DNA from: Rhizobium sp. Leaf262
Lineage (GTDB): Bacteria > Pseudomonadota > Alphaproteobacteria > Rhizobiales > Rhizobiaceae
Direction: 5' to 3'
Length of the DNA: 64,000 nucleotides
NCBI RefSeq assembly: GCF_001422245.1
Contig: NZ_LMMM01000021.1
Coordinates: 124,001 to 188,000, forward strand
The first letter of the stretch is position 1. Every line of letters starts with the position of its first letter. Made by a program: the position numbers and the translations under genes. Positions 37,105-46,143 of this stretch are shown piece by piece. Under the pieces are notes generated by a model. That model made no database searches. It was not told the origin of the DNA and saw only the letters and a list, made by a program, of their open reading frames with translations.

Positions 37105-38880
37105 TTGACACTGTTTCAGGTTTATACTCGCGCCCTGCGCTACCTCGCCGACAACAAGTGGCGCGTCACCGTCGTCGTCGTTGCGAACATCATTCTCGCT
37201 GCGATCACCATTGCCGAGCCGGTACTGTTCGGGCGCATTATCGATGGGCTGTCATCCGGCACTATACCGGTGAACATCCTTATCCTTTGGGGTGCTTTTG
37301 CCCTCTTCAACACGGTCGCCTATGTCGCTGTGGCGCGAGAGGCAGACCGGTTGGCCCATGGTCGCCGTGCATCCTTGCTCACCGAGGCCTTCGGCCGGAT
37401 CATTTCCATGCCGCTGTCATGGCACCACCAGCGGGGTACATCCAACGCGCTGCATACGCTTCTGCGCGCCAGTGAAACGCTGTTCGGCCTTTGGCTGGAA
37501 TTCATGCGAACCCATCTCGCGACCTTCGTTGCACTGGTTCTTCTCATCCCCACCGCCATCTCCATGGACGTCCGCCTCAGCTGTGTCCTGTTGGCGCTTG
37601 GTATTGTCTACTGGTTTATTGGCAAATGGGTGATGGAGCGGACCAAGGAAGGTCAGGCTTCCGTCGAAGAACATTATCACACTGTCTTCGCGCATGTCAG
37701 CGATTCGATCAGCAACGTTTCTGTCCTGCACAGCTACAACCGCATTGAAGCGGAAACCAAAGCGCTGAAGTCATTTACCGAGCGCCTTCTCAGCGCGCAG
37801 TACCCGGTTCTCGACTGGTGGGCCTTTGCAAGTGCCTTGAACCGGACCGCCTCTTCGGTTTCGATGATGGTCATCCTCATCATCGGTGCGATTCTGGTGA
37901 AGAACGGCGAGTTGCGGGTTGGCGACATCATTGCCTTCATCGGCTTTGCGAACCTGCTGATTGGTCGTCTGGACCAGATGCGCGCCTTCGCTACCCAGAT
38001 CTTCGAGGCCCGCGCCAAGCTCGTGGACTTCTTCAAGCTGGAAGATTCCGTGCAGGAGCGCGAAGAGCCGACGGGCGCGATCGAACTTGGCCACGTCTCC
38101 GGCAAGGTGGAGTTCCGCAACGTCGATTTCGGCTTCGCCAACACGAAACAGGGCGTGCACGACGTCTCGTTTACTGCCAATGCTGGTGAAACAGTTGCTA
38201 TCGTCGGACCGACAGGCGCTGGCAAGACCACGCTCATCAATCTGCTGCAGCGTGTGTACGACCCCAATAATGGGCAGATATTGGTGGATGGAACGGATAT
38301 CTCGACCGTTACGCGCCAGTCACTGCGTCACTCCATCGCCACGGTCTTTCAGGATGCAGGTCTTCTCAACCGCTCCATCCGCGACAATATTCGCCTAGGA
38401 CGGGAAACGGCCACGGATGACGAGGTGGCGCAGGCTGCCGCTGCCGCTGCGGCGACCGATTTCATCGACAGTCGGTTGAATGGCTACATGACGCAGGTCG
38501 GCGAGCGCGGCAACCGCCTCTCCGGCGGCGAGCGCCAACGTATCGCCATTGCCCGCGCCGTGCTGAAGAACGCGCCGATCCTCGTTCTCGATGAAGCGAC
38601 CAGCGCGCTCGACGTCGAAACCGAGGCCCGTGTCAAGGACGCCGTGGACGCCCTTCGCAAGGACAGAACCACCTTCATCATCGCCCACCGCCTCTCCACC
38701 GTTCGCGACGCTGATCTGGTCCTGTTCATGGATAACGGTCGCATTGTCGAAAAGGGCACGTTCGATGAACTCAGCATGCGTGGCGGCCGCTTCTCCTCGC
38801 TGCTGCGCGCCAGCGGTTTGCTGAACGATGATGAAAAGACCGGTGCGCCGGTGCTTTCCCTGCCTGCAAAGTCGGCGTGA
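37105..38880 (+). CDS. chvA: Cyclic beta-1,2-glucan ABC exporter ChvA/NdvA
   Basis: Exports cyclic beta-1,2-glucan across the inner membrane to the periplasm, needed for hypo-osmotic adaptation and host attachment. The 591-aa half-transporter has six membrane segments (residues 1-320) and an ATPase domain with Walker A GPTGAGKTT, signature [14 protein letters not shown], Walker B ILVLDEATSALD and IAHRLSTV. The N-terminus TLFQVYTRALRYL is that of ChvA/NdvA. The start codon is TTG at 37105 with GGGA upstream. The synthase gene chvB lies ~9 kb downstream rather than adjacent. Confidence 0.96.
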   Translation: MTLFQVYTRALRYLADNKWRVTVVVVANIILAAITIAEPVLFGRIIDGLSSGTIPVNILILWGAFALFNTVAYVAVAREADRLAHGRRASLLTEAFGRIISMPLSWHHQRGTSNALHTLLRASETLFGLWLEFMRTHLATFVALVLLIPTAISMDVRLSCVLLALGIVYWFIGKWVMERTKEGQASVEEHYHTVFAHVSDSISNVSVLHSYNRIEAETKALKSFTERLLSAQYPVLDWWAFASALNRTASSVSMMVILIIGAILVKNGELRVGDIIAFIGFANLLIGRLDQMRAFATQIFEARAKLVDFFKLEDSVQEREEPTGAIELGHVSGKVEFRNVDFGFANTKQGVHDVSFTANAGETVAIVGPTGAGKTTLINLLQRVYDPNNGQILVDGTDISTVTRQSLRHSIATVFQDAGLLNRSIRDNIRLGRETATDDEVAQAAAAAAATDFIDSRLNGYMTQVGERGNRLSGGERQRIAIARAVLKNAPILVLDEATSALDVETEARVKDAVDALRKDRTTFIIAHRLSTVRDADLVLFMDNGRIVEKGTFDELSMRGGRFSSLLRASGLLNDDEKTGAPVLSLPAKSA

Positions 38881-38912
38881 TCGCCGACTTACCTCATGGC
38901 ATCAGCTCAAAC

Positions 38913-38942
38913 AAAAGCCCCGGTCGATGCCGGGGCTTTTTC
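38913..38942. terminator. Terminator between chvA and trcR
   Basis: AGCCCCGG/CCGGGGCT stem with a TCGATG loop, flanked by A-run and T-run; bidirectional between converging genes. Confidence 0.92.
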
Positions 38943-38963
38943 GTATCTCGATGGCGATAAAGA

Positions 38964-39668
38964 TCAGTAGTTGTTGTCGTCGTCTTCGTCGTCCTTGCGC
39001 GTCGACTTGAGCGAGCTGAGCTTGGCGAAAACGGCGTTGGCGTCGATTTCTTTTTCGTCTTCGCGCTCGTAGTTGAAGCCAAGGCCTTCGGTCGCGGCGG
39101 CTGGCTGCAGCGTTGCGTCCAGCTCTTCCTGCGTTGGCAGCGGACGGCCGCGCGATGCACGCTCGACTTCAAGATCGAGATCGATCTGGCTGCAAAGGCC
39201 CAGCGTGACCGGGTCCATCGGCGTGAGGTTCGCCGAGTTCCAATGCGTACGGTCCCTGATCTGTTCGATGGTGGACTTGGTGGTGCCGACGAGGCGCGAA
39301 ATTTGCGCGTCCTTCAATTCGGCGTGATTGCGCACCAGCCACAAAATGGCGTTTGGGCGATCCTGGCGCTTGGAAACCGGCGTATAACGCGGACCACGGC
39401 GCTTGGATTCAGGCACGCGAACCTTAGGCTCGGAAAGCTTGATCTTGTGAGCAGGATTGGCTTCGGCGCGCGCGATTTCATCGCGGGAAAGCTGTCCGGT
39501 GGAAATAGGGTCGAGACCCTTGATGCCCTGTGCAGCTTCGCCGTCGGCAATAGCCTTGACTTCAAGCGGATGCAGTTTGCAGAACGTCGCAATCTGTTCG
39601 AAAGACAGCGCAGTGTTGTCTACCAGCCAGACGGCCGTCGCTTTCGGCATAAGCAATGTTTGAGCCAT
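38964..39668 (-). CDS. trcR: Cell cycle transcriptional regulator TrcR (DUF1013)
   Basis: Alphaproteobacterial regulator linked to cell-cycle transcription. The 234-aa product starts MAQTLLMPKATAVWLVDNTALSFEQIATFCKLHPLEVKAIADG and has a second helical block (RPNAILWLVRNHAELKDAQISRLVGTTKSTIEQIRDRTHW), a helix-turn-helix-like pair, then a DPVTLGLCSQIDLD segment and an acidic tail. The frame stays open a further 975 bases upstream across acs, but that is antisense shadow; the ATG at 39668 matches the family. It is divergent from acs. Confidence 0.92.
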   Translation of the reverse strand: MAQTLLMPKATAVWLVDNTALSFEQIATFCKLHPLEVKAIADGEAAQGIKGLDPISTGQLSRDEIARAEANPAHKIKLSEPKVRVPESKRRGPRYTPVSKRQDRPNAILWLVRNHAELKDAQISRLVGTTKSTIEQIRDRTHWNSANLTPMDPVTLGLCSQIDLDLEVERASRGRPLPTQEELDATLQPAAATEGLGFNYEREDEKEIDANAVFAKLSSLKSTRKDDEDDDNNY

Positions 39669-39766
39669 AGATACAGTCCTTCTGTCCGTCCGCTCCGGGG
39701 GGCGCGGGCCGTGGATGTTAACCACTAATTTCCGGGATATGAGCGGTCTATAGCTCCATTGCATCA

Positions 39767-39778
39767 GAATTGCAATTC
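39767..39778. promoter_or_regulatory. Palindrome between trcR and acs
   Basis: GAATTGCAATTC is a perfect 12-bp palindrome, next to further TTGC copies, about 100-125 bases from both divergent starts. A candidate operator without a known binder. Confidence 0.35.
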
Positions 39779-39902
39779 TTTGCGAAACAAATGACCTTTG
39801 TCTAATTGCCTGAGGTCTCCGAACTGCTATGAATCTGGCACATGACTGGAGATGAGGAGTCTCTGGTATGCCGTCAAGACGCATTGGCCTGAGGAGGAAT
39901 TC

Positions 39903-41861
39903 ATGTCTGCAAAAATCTATCCAGTTCTGAAATCGGCAAAGACGCGCACGCTGATCGACAATGATCGCTATCTGAAATGGTACGAGCAGAGCGTGGAGGA
40001 CCCGGATGCATTCTGGGGCAAACATGGCAAGCGGATCGACTGGTTCAAGCCCTACACGAAAGTGAAGAATACATCCTTCAAGGGCAAGGTGCCGATCAAG
40101 TGGTTCGAGGACGGCCTGACCAACGTCTCCTACAATTGCATCGACCGTCATCTCAAAACCCACGGAGAGCGCACCGCGATCATCTGGGAGGGCGACAATC
40201 CCTATATCGACAAGAAGATCACCTATAATCAGCTTTACGACGCCGTCTGCCGTCTGGCCAATGTGATGAAGAAGCACGGCGTCAAGAAGGGCGACCGCGT
40301 CACCATCTATATGCCGATGATTCCAGAGGCTACCTATGCGATGCTGGCCTGTGCGCGTATCGGCGCTGTCCATTCGGTTGTCTTCGGCGGCTTTTCCCCG
40401 GATGCGCTGGCAGGCCGCATCGTTGACTGCGAATCGACCTTCGTCATCACCTGTGATGAGGGTGTGCGCGGCGGAAAGCCGATTCCGCTCAAGGAAAACA
40501 CCGACAAAGCCATTCACATTGCTGCCAAGCAGCATGTCATCGTCAACAAGGTGCTGGTGGTGCGTCGCACCGGCGGCAAGACCAACTGGGCGCCCGGTCG
40601 CGACCTCTGGTACCATCAGGAAGTCGCCAGCGTAAAAGGCCATTGCGAGCCAGCAAAGATGAAGGCGGAAGACCCGCTGTTCATTCTCTACACGTCTGGT
40701 TCAACCGGCAAGCCGAAGGGCGTGCTGCACGCCACCGGTGGCTATCTGGTCTACGTCTCGATGACGCATGAATATGTCTTCGATTATCAGGATGGCGACA
40801 TCTACTGGTGCACCGCCGATGTCGGCTGGGTGACAGGGCACTCCTATATCGTCTACGGACCGCTCGCCAATGGTGCGACGACATTGATGTTCGAAGGTGT
40901 GCCGAATTTCCCGGATCAGGGTCGCTTCTGGGAAGTCATCGACAAGCATCAAGTCAATATCTTCTATACCGCACCAACCGCATTGCGCTCGCTGATGGGT
41001 GCAGGCGACGAATTCGTCAAACGCTCCTCGCGCTCCAGCATTCGACTTCTGGGAACGGTCGGTGAGCCGATCAACCCCGAAGCATGGGAGTGGTATTACC
41101 ATGTCGTGGGTGAGGATAAGAGCCCGATTGTCGATACATGGTGGCAGACGGAAACCGGCGGGATCCTGATCACACCGCTACCGGGTGCGACCGACCTGAA
41201 ACCCGGTTCGGCAACCCGTCCATTCTTCGGCGTCCAGCCGCAACTGGTCGATGCCGAGGGCACGGTGCTGGAAGGGGCAGCGGACGGCAATCTGTGCATC
41301 GCTGATAGTTGGCCGGGCCAGTCGCGCACGGTCTATGGCGATCACCAGCGTTTCATCGATACCTACTTCTCGACCTACAAGGGTAAATATTTCACCGGCG
41401 ATGGTTGCCGTCGCGATGAGGACGGCTATTACTGGATCACCGGTCGTGTCGATGACGTGCTGAACGTCTCGGGCCACCGGCTTGGAACGGCGGAAGTGGA
41501 ATCGGCGCTTGTCTCCCACAATCTGGTCTCGGAAGCAGCCGTGGTGGGGTATCCGCATTCCATCAAGGGTCAGGGCATCTATTGCTATGTCACCCTGATG
41601 GCCGGGCATGACGGCGACGATGCCCTGCGCCAGGAGCTGATCAAGCATGTACGCAACGAAATCGGACCCGTGGCAACGCCCGACAAGATCCAGTTTTCCC
41701 CCGGCCTGCCGAAAACCCGCTCCGGCAAGATCATGCGCCGCATCCTGCGCAAGATCGCCGAAGACGATTTCGGCGCGCTCGGCGACACATCGACGCTGGC
41801 AGATCCAGCCGTTGTCGATGACCTTATCGAAAACCGGCAAAACAAGGCAGAGGCGGCGTAA
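39903..41861 (+). CDS. acs: Acetyl-CoA synthetase (acetate-CoA ligase)
   Basis: Activates acetate to acetyl-CoA via acetyl-AMP. From the ATG at 39903 (GAGGAGG upstream) it is 652 aa, the usual Acs length. Motifs: [19 protein letters not shown] (ATP loop), [10 protein letters not shown], and the C-terminal [13 protein letters not shown] whose Lys609 is the acetylation-regulated residue, at the same number as in enterobacterial Acs. It is divergent from trcR and ends before a separately spaced dehydrogenase gene. Confidence 0.96.
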   Translation: MSAKIYPVLKSAKTRTLIDNDRYLKWYEQSVEDPDAFWGKHGKRIDWFKPYTKVKNTSFKGKVPIKWFEDGLTNVSYNCIDRHLKTHGERTAIIWEGDNPYIDKKITYNQLYDAVCRLANVMKKHGVKKGDRVTIYMPMIPEATYAMLACARIGAVHSVVFGGFSPDALAGRIVDCESTFVITCDEGVRGGKPIPLKENTDKAIHIAAKQHVIVNKVLVVRRTGGKTNWAPGRDLWYHQEVASVKGHCEPAKMKAEDPLFILYTSGSTGKPKGVLHATGGYLVYVSMTHEYVFDYQDGDIYWCTADVGWVTGHSYIVYGPLANGATTLMFEGVPNFPDQGRFWEVIDKHQVNIFYTAPTALRSLMGAGDEFVKRSSRSSIRLLGTVGEPINPEAWEWYYHVVGEDKSPIVDTWWQTETGGILITPLPGATDLKPGSATRPFFGVQPQLVDAEGTVLEGAADGNLCIADSWPGQSRTVYGDHQRFIDTYFSTYKGKYFTGDGCRRDEDGYYWITGRVDDVLNVSGHRLGTAEVESALVSHNLVSEAAVVGYPHSIKGQGIYCYVTLMAGHDGDDALRQELIKHVRNEIGPVATPDKIQFSPGLPKTRSGKIMRRILRKIAEDDFGALGDTSTLADPAVVDDLIENRQNKAEAA

Positions 41862-42020
41862 AAGTCCTGTGTCTCACCCGGCGGCGACAACGCTGCCGGG
41901 TGTTTTGATTTTTGGCATGGGCTGAAAACAAATTCGGACGTGCCGAACCAACCCATATTCAAATGACCTTTCAGAGGCAGCGTTAATGTGCACACTGACG
42001 CCCATTCGGGAGGACTGCCT

Positions 42021-42917
42021 ATGACCAAAGACAATAGCCGCGTGATCGCCTTTATCGGGACGGGCCTGATGGGCGGGCCCATGGCGCGCAATCTCTTGAA
42101 AGCTGGATTTACAGTCCGGGTCTGGAACCGCAGCACCGAAAAGGCGAAGGCGCTGGTGACCGACGGTGCGGTGCTGGCCTCGTCTCCGGCAGACGCCGCC
42201 AAGGGGGCCGATGTCGTCATCACCATGTTGAGCGATGGCAAGGCGGTGGGCGACGTGCTGTTCGATAGCGGCGTGGCGCAGGTGCTGGAAAAAGGTGCGG
42301 TCGTCATCGACAGCAGTTCGATTGCCCCGCCTATCGCGCGTGACCATTCCGGCAGGCTGAACGAACTCGGCATCGGTCACATCGATGCGCCGGTATCCGG
42401 TGGTGTCGTCGGCGCAAGTGCGGGCACGCTGGCCATCATGGCGGGTGGTGATGAGACGCTGGTCGCTAGCTTTTCGGATGTTTTTGCCGCCATGGGCAGG
42501 CTGACCTATGTCGGCCCCTCGGGTGCCGGGCAACTCTGCAAGCTGGCCAACCAGCAGATCGTTGCCATTACCATCGGTGCCGTTGCCGAGGCGATGATGC
42601 TGGTGGAAGCAGGCGGTGCCTCGCGCGAAGGGTTCCGCAATGCCATTCGCGGCGGTTTTGCCGAAAGCCGGATATTGGAACTGCACGGCGAGCGCATGGT
42701 CAAACGCGATTTTGCGCCCGGCGGTCCTTCCAAATTCCAGCTGAAGGATCTGAACGGCGTGCTGGCGACGGCGAAAGACCTGTCGCTGGATTTGCCGCTG
42801 ACGCAGACGATCACGCAAGAGTTCGATCATTTCGTCGGCGATGGCGGTGCAGATATCGACCATAGTGGCCTCCTTCTGCACCTCGAAAAAATGAACGGTC
42901 GGCAGCGATCTTCATAA
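42021..42917 (+). CDS. Beta-hydroxyacid dehydrogenase (HIBADH/GarR family)
   Basis: NAD(P)-dependent oxidoreductase of the 3-hydroxyisobutyrate / 2-hydroxy-3-oxopropionate family. From the ATG at 42021, with GGGAGGA upstream, it is 298 aa. The Rossmann motif FIGTGLMGGPMARNL, substrate loop DAPVSGGVVGASAGTLAIMAGG and catalytic Lys in GAGQLCKLANQ are present. Substrate cannot be set by eye; tartronate semialdehyde reductase is one option. A semialdehyde dehydrogenase gene follows on the same strand after 161 bases. Confidence 0.9.
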   Translation: MTKDNSRVIAFIGTGLMGGPMARNLLKAGFTVRVWNRSTEKAKALVTDGAVLASSPADAAKGADVVITMLSDGKAVGDVLFDSGVAQVLEKGAVVIDSSSIAPPIARDHSGRLNELGIGHIDAPVSGGVVGASAGTLAIMAGGDETLVASFSDVFAAMGRLTYVGPSGAGQLCKLANQQIVAITIGAVAEAMMLVEAGGASREGFRNAIRGGFAESRILELHGERMVKRDFAPGGPSKFQLKDLNGVLATAKDLSLDLPLTQTITQEFDHFVGDGGADIDHSGLLLHLEKMNGRQRSS

Positions 42918-42923
42918 AATCTG

Positions 42924-42933
42924 ATAATATTAT
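42924..42933. promoter_or_regulatory. AT-rich palindrome upstream of the aldehyde dehydrogenase
   Basis: ATAATATTAT inside TGATAATATTATGATAT, about 145 bases before the aldehyde dehydrogenase start. Possible operator for a GntR- or IclR-like regulator; none is nearby. Confidence 0.3.
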
Positions 42934-43078
42934 GATATGGTGACTTTTCCAGACAGATAAGATGACATAAGGTCGCGACCAATTTTGCCGCTTATCCGCG
43001 CGGCTAGCTTTTGGCCGGTTGGCCTTGGACGAAAGAGGGTGACGAGATGTCGCCGCTCGACATCACAGGGAGCACTTC

Positions 43079-44512
43079 ATGACAGTTCACCAGAATCTTA
43101 TCAACGGCGAGTGGATCGGCGCCGACACGTCGAAAAACATCAACCCGTCCGACACTAACGAGGTCGTTGGTCTTTATGCGCAGGCAAGCGCAGAAGATGC
43201 AAAAGAGGCGATTGCTGCCGCCAAGGCCGCCTTTCCGGCATGGTCGCGATCCGGCATTTTGGAACGCCATGCGATTCTGAAAAAGACCGCTGACGAAATT
43301 CTGGCCCGCAAGGAAGAACTCGGCGCGCTTCTGGCCCGTGAAGAGGGCAAGGTTCTGGCCGAAGGTATCGGCGAGACCATCCGCGCCGCGCAAATCTTCG
43401 ATTTCTTTGCCGGTGAAGCGCTGCGCCTTGCTGGCGAAGTCATTCCCTCTGCCCGCCCGAATATCGGCGTCGAAATCACCCGTGAACCGCTGGGCGTCAT
43501 CGGCATCATCACGCCATGGAATTTCCCGATTGCCATTCCGGCCTGGAAGATCGCGCCAGCGCTTTGCTACGGCAACAGCATCGTCTTCAAGCCTGCCGAT
43601 CTGGTTCCGGGCTGCTCCTGGGCGATTGTCGACATTCTCCACCGCGCCGGCCTGCCGAAGGGCGTTCTGAACCTGGTCATGGGTCGCGGCTCTGTCGTCG
43701 GTCAGGCCATGCTCGACAGCCCGCATCTGTCCGGCATTACCTTTACCGGCTCCACAGGCACAGGCCAGCGCGTTGCAGCATCTTCGCTGCCATTCAACCG
43801 CAAATTCCAGCTGGAAATGGGTGGCAAGAACCCCTTCGTCGTGCTTGACGATGCCGACCTCAACGTTGCCGTGGAAGCGGCGGCCAATTCCGGTTTCTAC
43901 TCCACCGGACAGCGCTGCACGGCGTCTTCGCGCATCATCGTCACCGAAGGCATTCACGACAGGTTCGTCGCCGCCATGACCGAGCGTCTGGCCAAGATCA
44001 ATGTTGGCCACGCCATGGATAAGGAAACCCATGTCGGCCCGGTCGTTGATGAAAAGCAGCTGAAGCAGGACACCGATTACATCGAGATCGGCAAAAAGGA
44101 AGGCGCCAAGGTTGCCTTCGGTGGCGATCTCGTCAAGCGCGAAACACCCGGCTTCTTCCTTCAGCCGACGCTGTTTACCGAAGCCACCAACAGCATGCGC
44201 ATTTCGCAGGAAGAAATCTTCGGACCTGTCGCGGCCGTCATCCGCGTCAAGGATTATGACGAGGCGCTGGCCGTTGCCAATGACACGCCATTCGGCCTGT
44301 CTTCCGGCATCGCCACCACTAGTCTGAAGCATGCGACCCACTTCAAGCGCAATGCGGAAGCGGGCATGGTGATGGTCAACCTGCCGACCGCAGGCGTGGA
44401 CTTCCACGTTCCCTTCGGTGGCCGCAAGGCATCCTCCTTCGGCCCGCGTGAGCAGGGCAAATACGCGAGCGAGTTCTTCACCACGGTGAAGACGGCCTAT
44501 ACGCTGGCCTGA
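43079..44512 (+). CDS. Aldehyde dehydrogenase, probably 2-oxoglutarate semialdehyde dehydrogenase
   Basis: NAD(P)-dependent ALDH of 477 aa. Motifs: TPWNFPIAIPAWKIAPALCYGNSIVFKPAD (cofactor), FTGSTGTGQ, catalytic Glu in LEMGGKNP and nucleophile Cys in GQRCTAS. The general pattern, including the MVMVNLPTAGVDFHVPFGG end, is that of alpha-ketoglutaric semialdehyde (2,5-dioxopentanoate) dehydrogenases of sugar-acid and pentose breakdown. With the neighbouring hydroxyacid dehydrogenase this suggests sugar-acid catabolism, but no transporter or dehydratase of such a route is next to it. Confidence 0.88.
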   Translation: MTVHQNLINGEWIGADTSKNINPSDTNEVVGLYAQASAEDAKEAIAAAKAAFPAWSRSGILERHAILKKTADEILARKEELGALLAREEGKVLAEGIGETIRAAQIFDFFAGEALRLAGEVIPSARPNIGVEITREPLGVIGIITPWNFPIAIPAWKIAPALCYGNSIVFKPADLVPGCSWAIVDILHRAGLPKGVLNLVMGRGSVVGQAMLDSPHLSGITFTGSTGTGQRVAASSLPFNRKFQLEMGGKNPFVVLDDADLNVAVEAAANSGFYSTGQRCTASSRIIVTEGIHDRFVAAMTERLAKINVGHAMDKETHVGPVVDEKQLKQDTDYIEIGKKEGAKVAFGGDLVKRETPGFFLQPTLFTEATNSMRISQEEIFGPVAAVIRVKDYDEALAVANDTPFGLSSGIATTSLKHATHFKRNAEAGMVMVNLPTAGVDFHVPFGGRKASSFGPREQGKYASEFFTTVKTAYTLA

Positions 44513-44523
44513 CATCGGCATCT

Positions 44524-44561
44524 AAAAAAACGATCCCCGGCACTGTCCGGGGATTTTTTTT
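44524..44561 (+). terminator. Terminator after the aldehyde dehydrogenase gene
   Basis: ATCCCCGG/CCGGGGAT stem with a CACTGT loop, an A-run before and a long T-run after. Confidence 0.93.
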
Positions 44562-44628
44562 GCCTCTTTTCCGGAGGCGATTTCTGCCTATGGTGGGAGC
44601 GCAAAACAGGTAGAGAGACAGGGACAGC

Positions 44629-45606
44629 ATGACAGATATTTCGATGATCGAGGCGGCACGCCAGCGTATTGGTTCCGAGGCGGTCCGCACGCCGTTGCTG
44701 TCATCGCCCTTTCTGGACGAGATTGCCGGGCGCAGAATTCTGGTAAAGGCCGAATGCCTACAACGCACCGGTTCTTTCAAATTTCGCGGCGGCTGGTCTG
44801 CCGTTTCAGGCATTGCCGAGGATGTGCGCCAGCGCGGCGTCATCGCCTTTTCCTCCGGCAACCACGCGCAGGGCGTGGCGCTGGCTGCAGCCTTGCATGG
44901 TGTTCCCGCCGTCATCATCATGCCGCAGGATGCGCCGAAGATAAAAATCGACAATACCAAAGCCTACGGGGCCGAAGTCGTCCTGTTCGACCGCTCCAAA
45001 GACGACCGCGACGCCATCGGCGCGAAACTTTCGCAGGAGCGAGGCCTGACGCTGATCAAGCCCTTCGATGAACCCCTGGTCATTGCCGGGCAGGGCACGG
45101 TGGGTCTAGAAATTGCCGAGCAGGGGCAGGAGCTGGGCATCGATGAGGCCGAGGTTCTGATTCCCTGCGGTGGCGGCGGCCTGACATCGGGCATCGCGCT
45201 GGCCCTGGAAGCTAGAGCACCGCGTTACACGGTGCGGACCTGCGAGCCGGAAAAATTCGATGACGTTGCCCGCTCGCTGGCATCGGGCAGAATAGAGCGC
45301 AATCAGGCACTGTCAGGTTCGGTCTGCGACGCGATCATCACGCCGCAGCCTGGCAATATCACCTTTCCACTGATGGTGACGCGCTGCGGCAAGGGAATAG
45401 CCGTTTCGGAAAACGAGGCTTTGAAAGCCATGGTTCTCGCCTTCCTTAGATTGAAGATCGTCGTGGAGCCCGGTGGAGCGGTTGCGCTCGCCGCAGCGCT
45501 CTTTCACCCCAATGAATTCGAAACGGACACGATGATCGCGGTCGCGTCGGGCGGCAATGTCGACCCTGATGTCATGGCGTCAGCCCTGTCGCGTTTTGCG
45601 ACTTAA
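44629..45606 (+). CDS. PLP-dependent threonine/serine dehydratase family protein
   Basis: Fold-type II PLP enzyme that deaminates hydroxy amino acids to oxoacids. The 325-aa product shows the PLP Lys in RTGSFKFRGG, the SSGNHAQGVALAA loop and the phosphate-binding CGGGGLTSG. It lacks the C-terminal ACT-like domain of biosynthetic IlvA, so it is of the catabolic or serine-racemase-like size class. It stands alone after a terminator. Confidence 0.9.
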   Translation: MTDISMIEAARQRIGSEAVRTPLLSSPFLDEIAGRRILVKAECLQRTGSFKFRGGWSAVSGIAEDVRQRGVIAFSSGNHAQGVALAAALHGVPAVIIMPQDAPKIKIDNTKAYGAEVVLFDRSKDDRDAIGAKLSQERGLTLIKPFDEPLVIAGQGTVGLEIAEQGQELGIDEAEVLIPCGGGGLTSGIALALEARAPRYTVRTCEPEKFDDVARSLASGRIERNQALSGSVCDAIITPQPGNITFPLMVTRCGKGIAVSENEALKAMVLAFLRLKIVVEPGGAVALAAALFHPNEFETDTMIAVASGGNVDPDVMASALSRFAT

Positions 45607-45942
45607 CCGTCTTCTTTCTCGACAGGCAAACAAGGGCAGCCAGCTGGGTGGCAGCCATAGTTCTGGTTCGGAAACCGGCGCGAAAGGTTCCGACAATCGG
45701 GGCCGATGCCTAACACGTTACTCAACCGTTAACATTCGCGTTGAACCGAAGACGCTGCTGCGCGTTATTTCGCCAAGATCGGAAAGATCGATAGGGGTTG
45801 GGAGGCCCTCACGATCAGTATTTTTCCCGATTGTGGCAACATATGGAAAATCATCTCTACAGAATAGTCGGAAATAGCGATATTCTAACGTCCATGATCG
45901 CAGTGCCGTTCAATCGGCCAAGTGTCAACGAGGGAGGGTTCG
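45607..45942. promoter_or_regulatory. 336-base gap with CtrA-like site and promoter
   Basis: No supported gene. It contains TTAC-N7-TTAAC at 45718-45733, one base from the CtrA consensus TTAA-N7-TTAAC, then TTGAAC (45741-45746), 18 bases, and TTATTT (45765-45770), a plausible promoter. A leader of about 165 bases would lead to the small membrane protein at 45943. Confidence 0.4.
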
Positions 45943-46086
45943 ATGTCTTATTCCAAAGCCGGAAAAATCAGAGATTTCACGCCATCGCCCGCACCGGTAC
46001 GCGGTTGGCAAGCAGCACTACACACCGCCATTGTCGGCTTGTGCTTCGCATTCGTCGGTGCCGTCATCTTTGGTCTGGTGCCCTGA
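45943..46086 (+). CDS. Small membrane protein, 47 aa
   Basis: An ATG preceded by GAGGGAGGG opens a 47-codon frame ending TGA. The N-terminal ~21 residues are polar and basic (MSYSKAGKIRDFTPSPAPVR), then one hydrophobic helix from about residue 24 (LHTAIVGLCFAFVGAVIFGLVP) runs to the end. This is a single-pass, tail-anchored-like layout. A strong terminator begins 17 bases after the stop. I do not recognise the family. The good ribosome site, the membrane-helix composition and the terminator together support a real gene. Confidence 0.7.
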   Translation: MSYSKAGKIRDFTPSPAPVRGWQAALHTAIVGLCFAFVGAVIFGLVP

Positions 46087-46102
46087 TCCGCACACACCGA
46101 CC

Positions 46103-46132
46103 AAAAAAAGCCCGGTATATCCGGGCTTTTTT
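46103..46132. terminator. Bidirectional terminator after the small membrane protein
   Basis: AGCCCGG/CCGGGCT stem with a TATAT loop and flanking A- and T-runs; it also serves the convergent amidohydrolase gene. Confidence 0.92.
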
Positions 46133-46143
46133 GTGAGAGAAAT

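Noticed and set aside
39669-40643. Upstream extension of the trcR frame to 559 codons
   Set aside because: The extra part is antisense to acs and unlike the DUF1013 family; the ATG at 39668 fits.
43004-44521. 505-codon minus-strand frame opposite the aldehyde dehydrogenase
   Set aside because: Shadow frame; the plus strand has full ALDH catalytic motifs.
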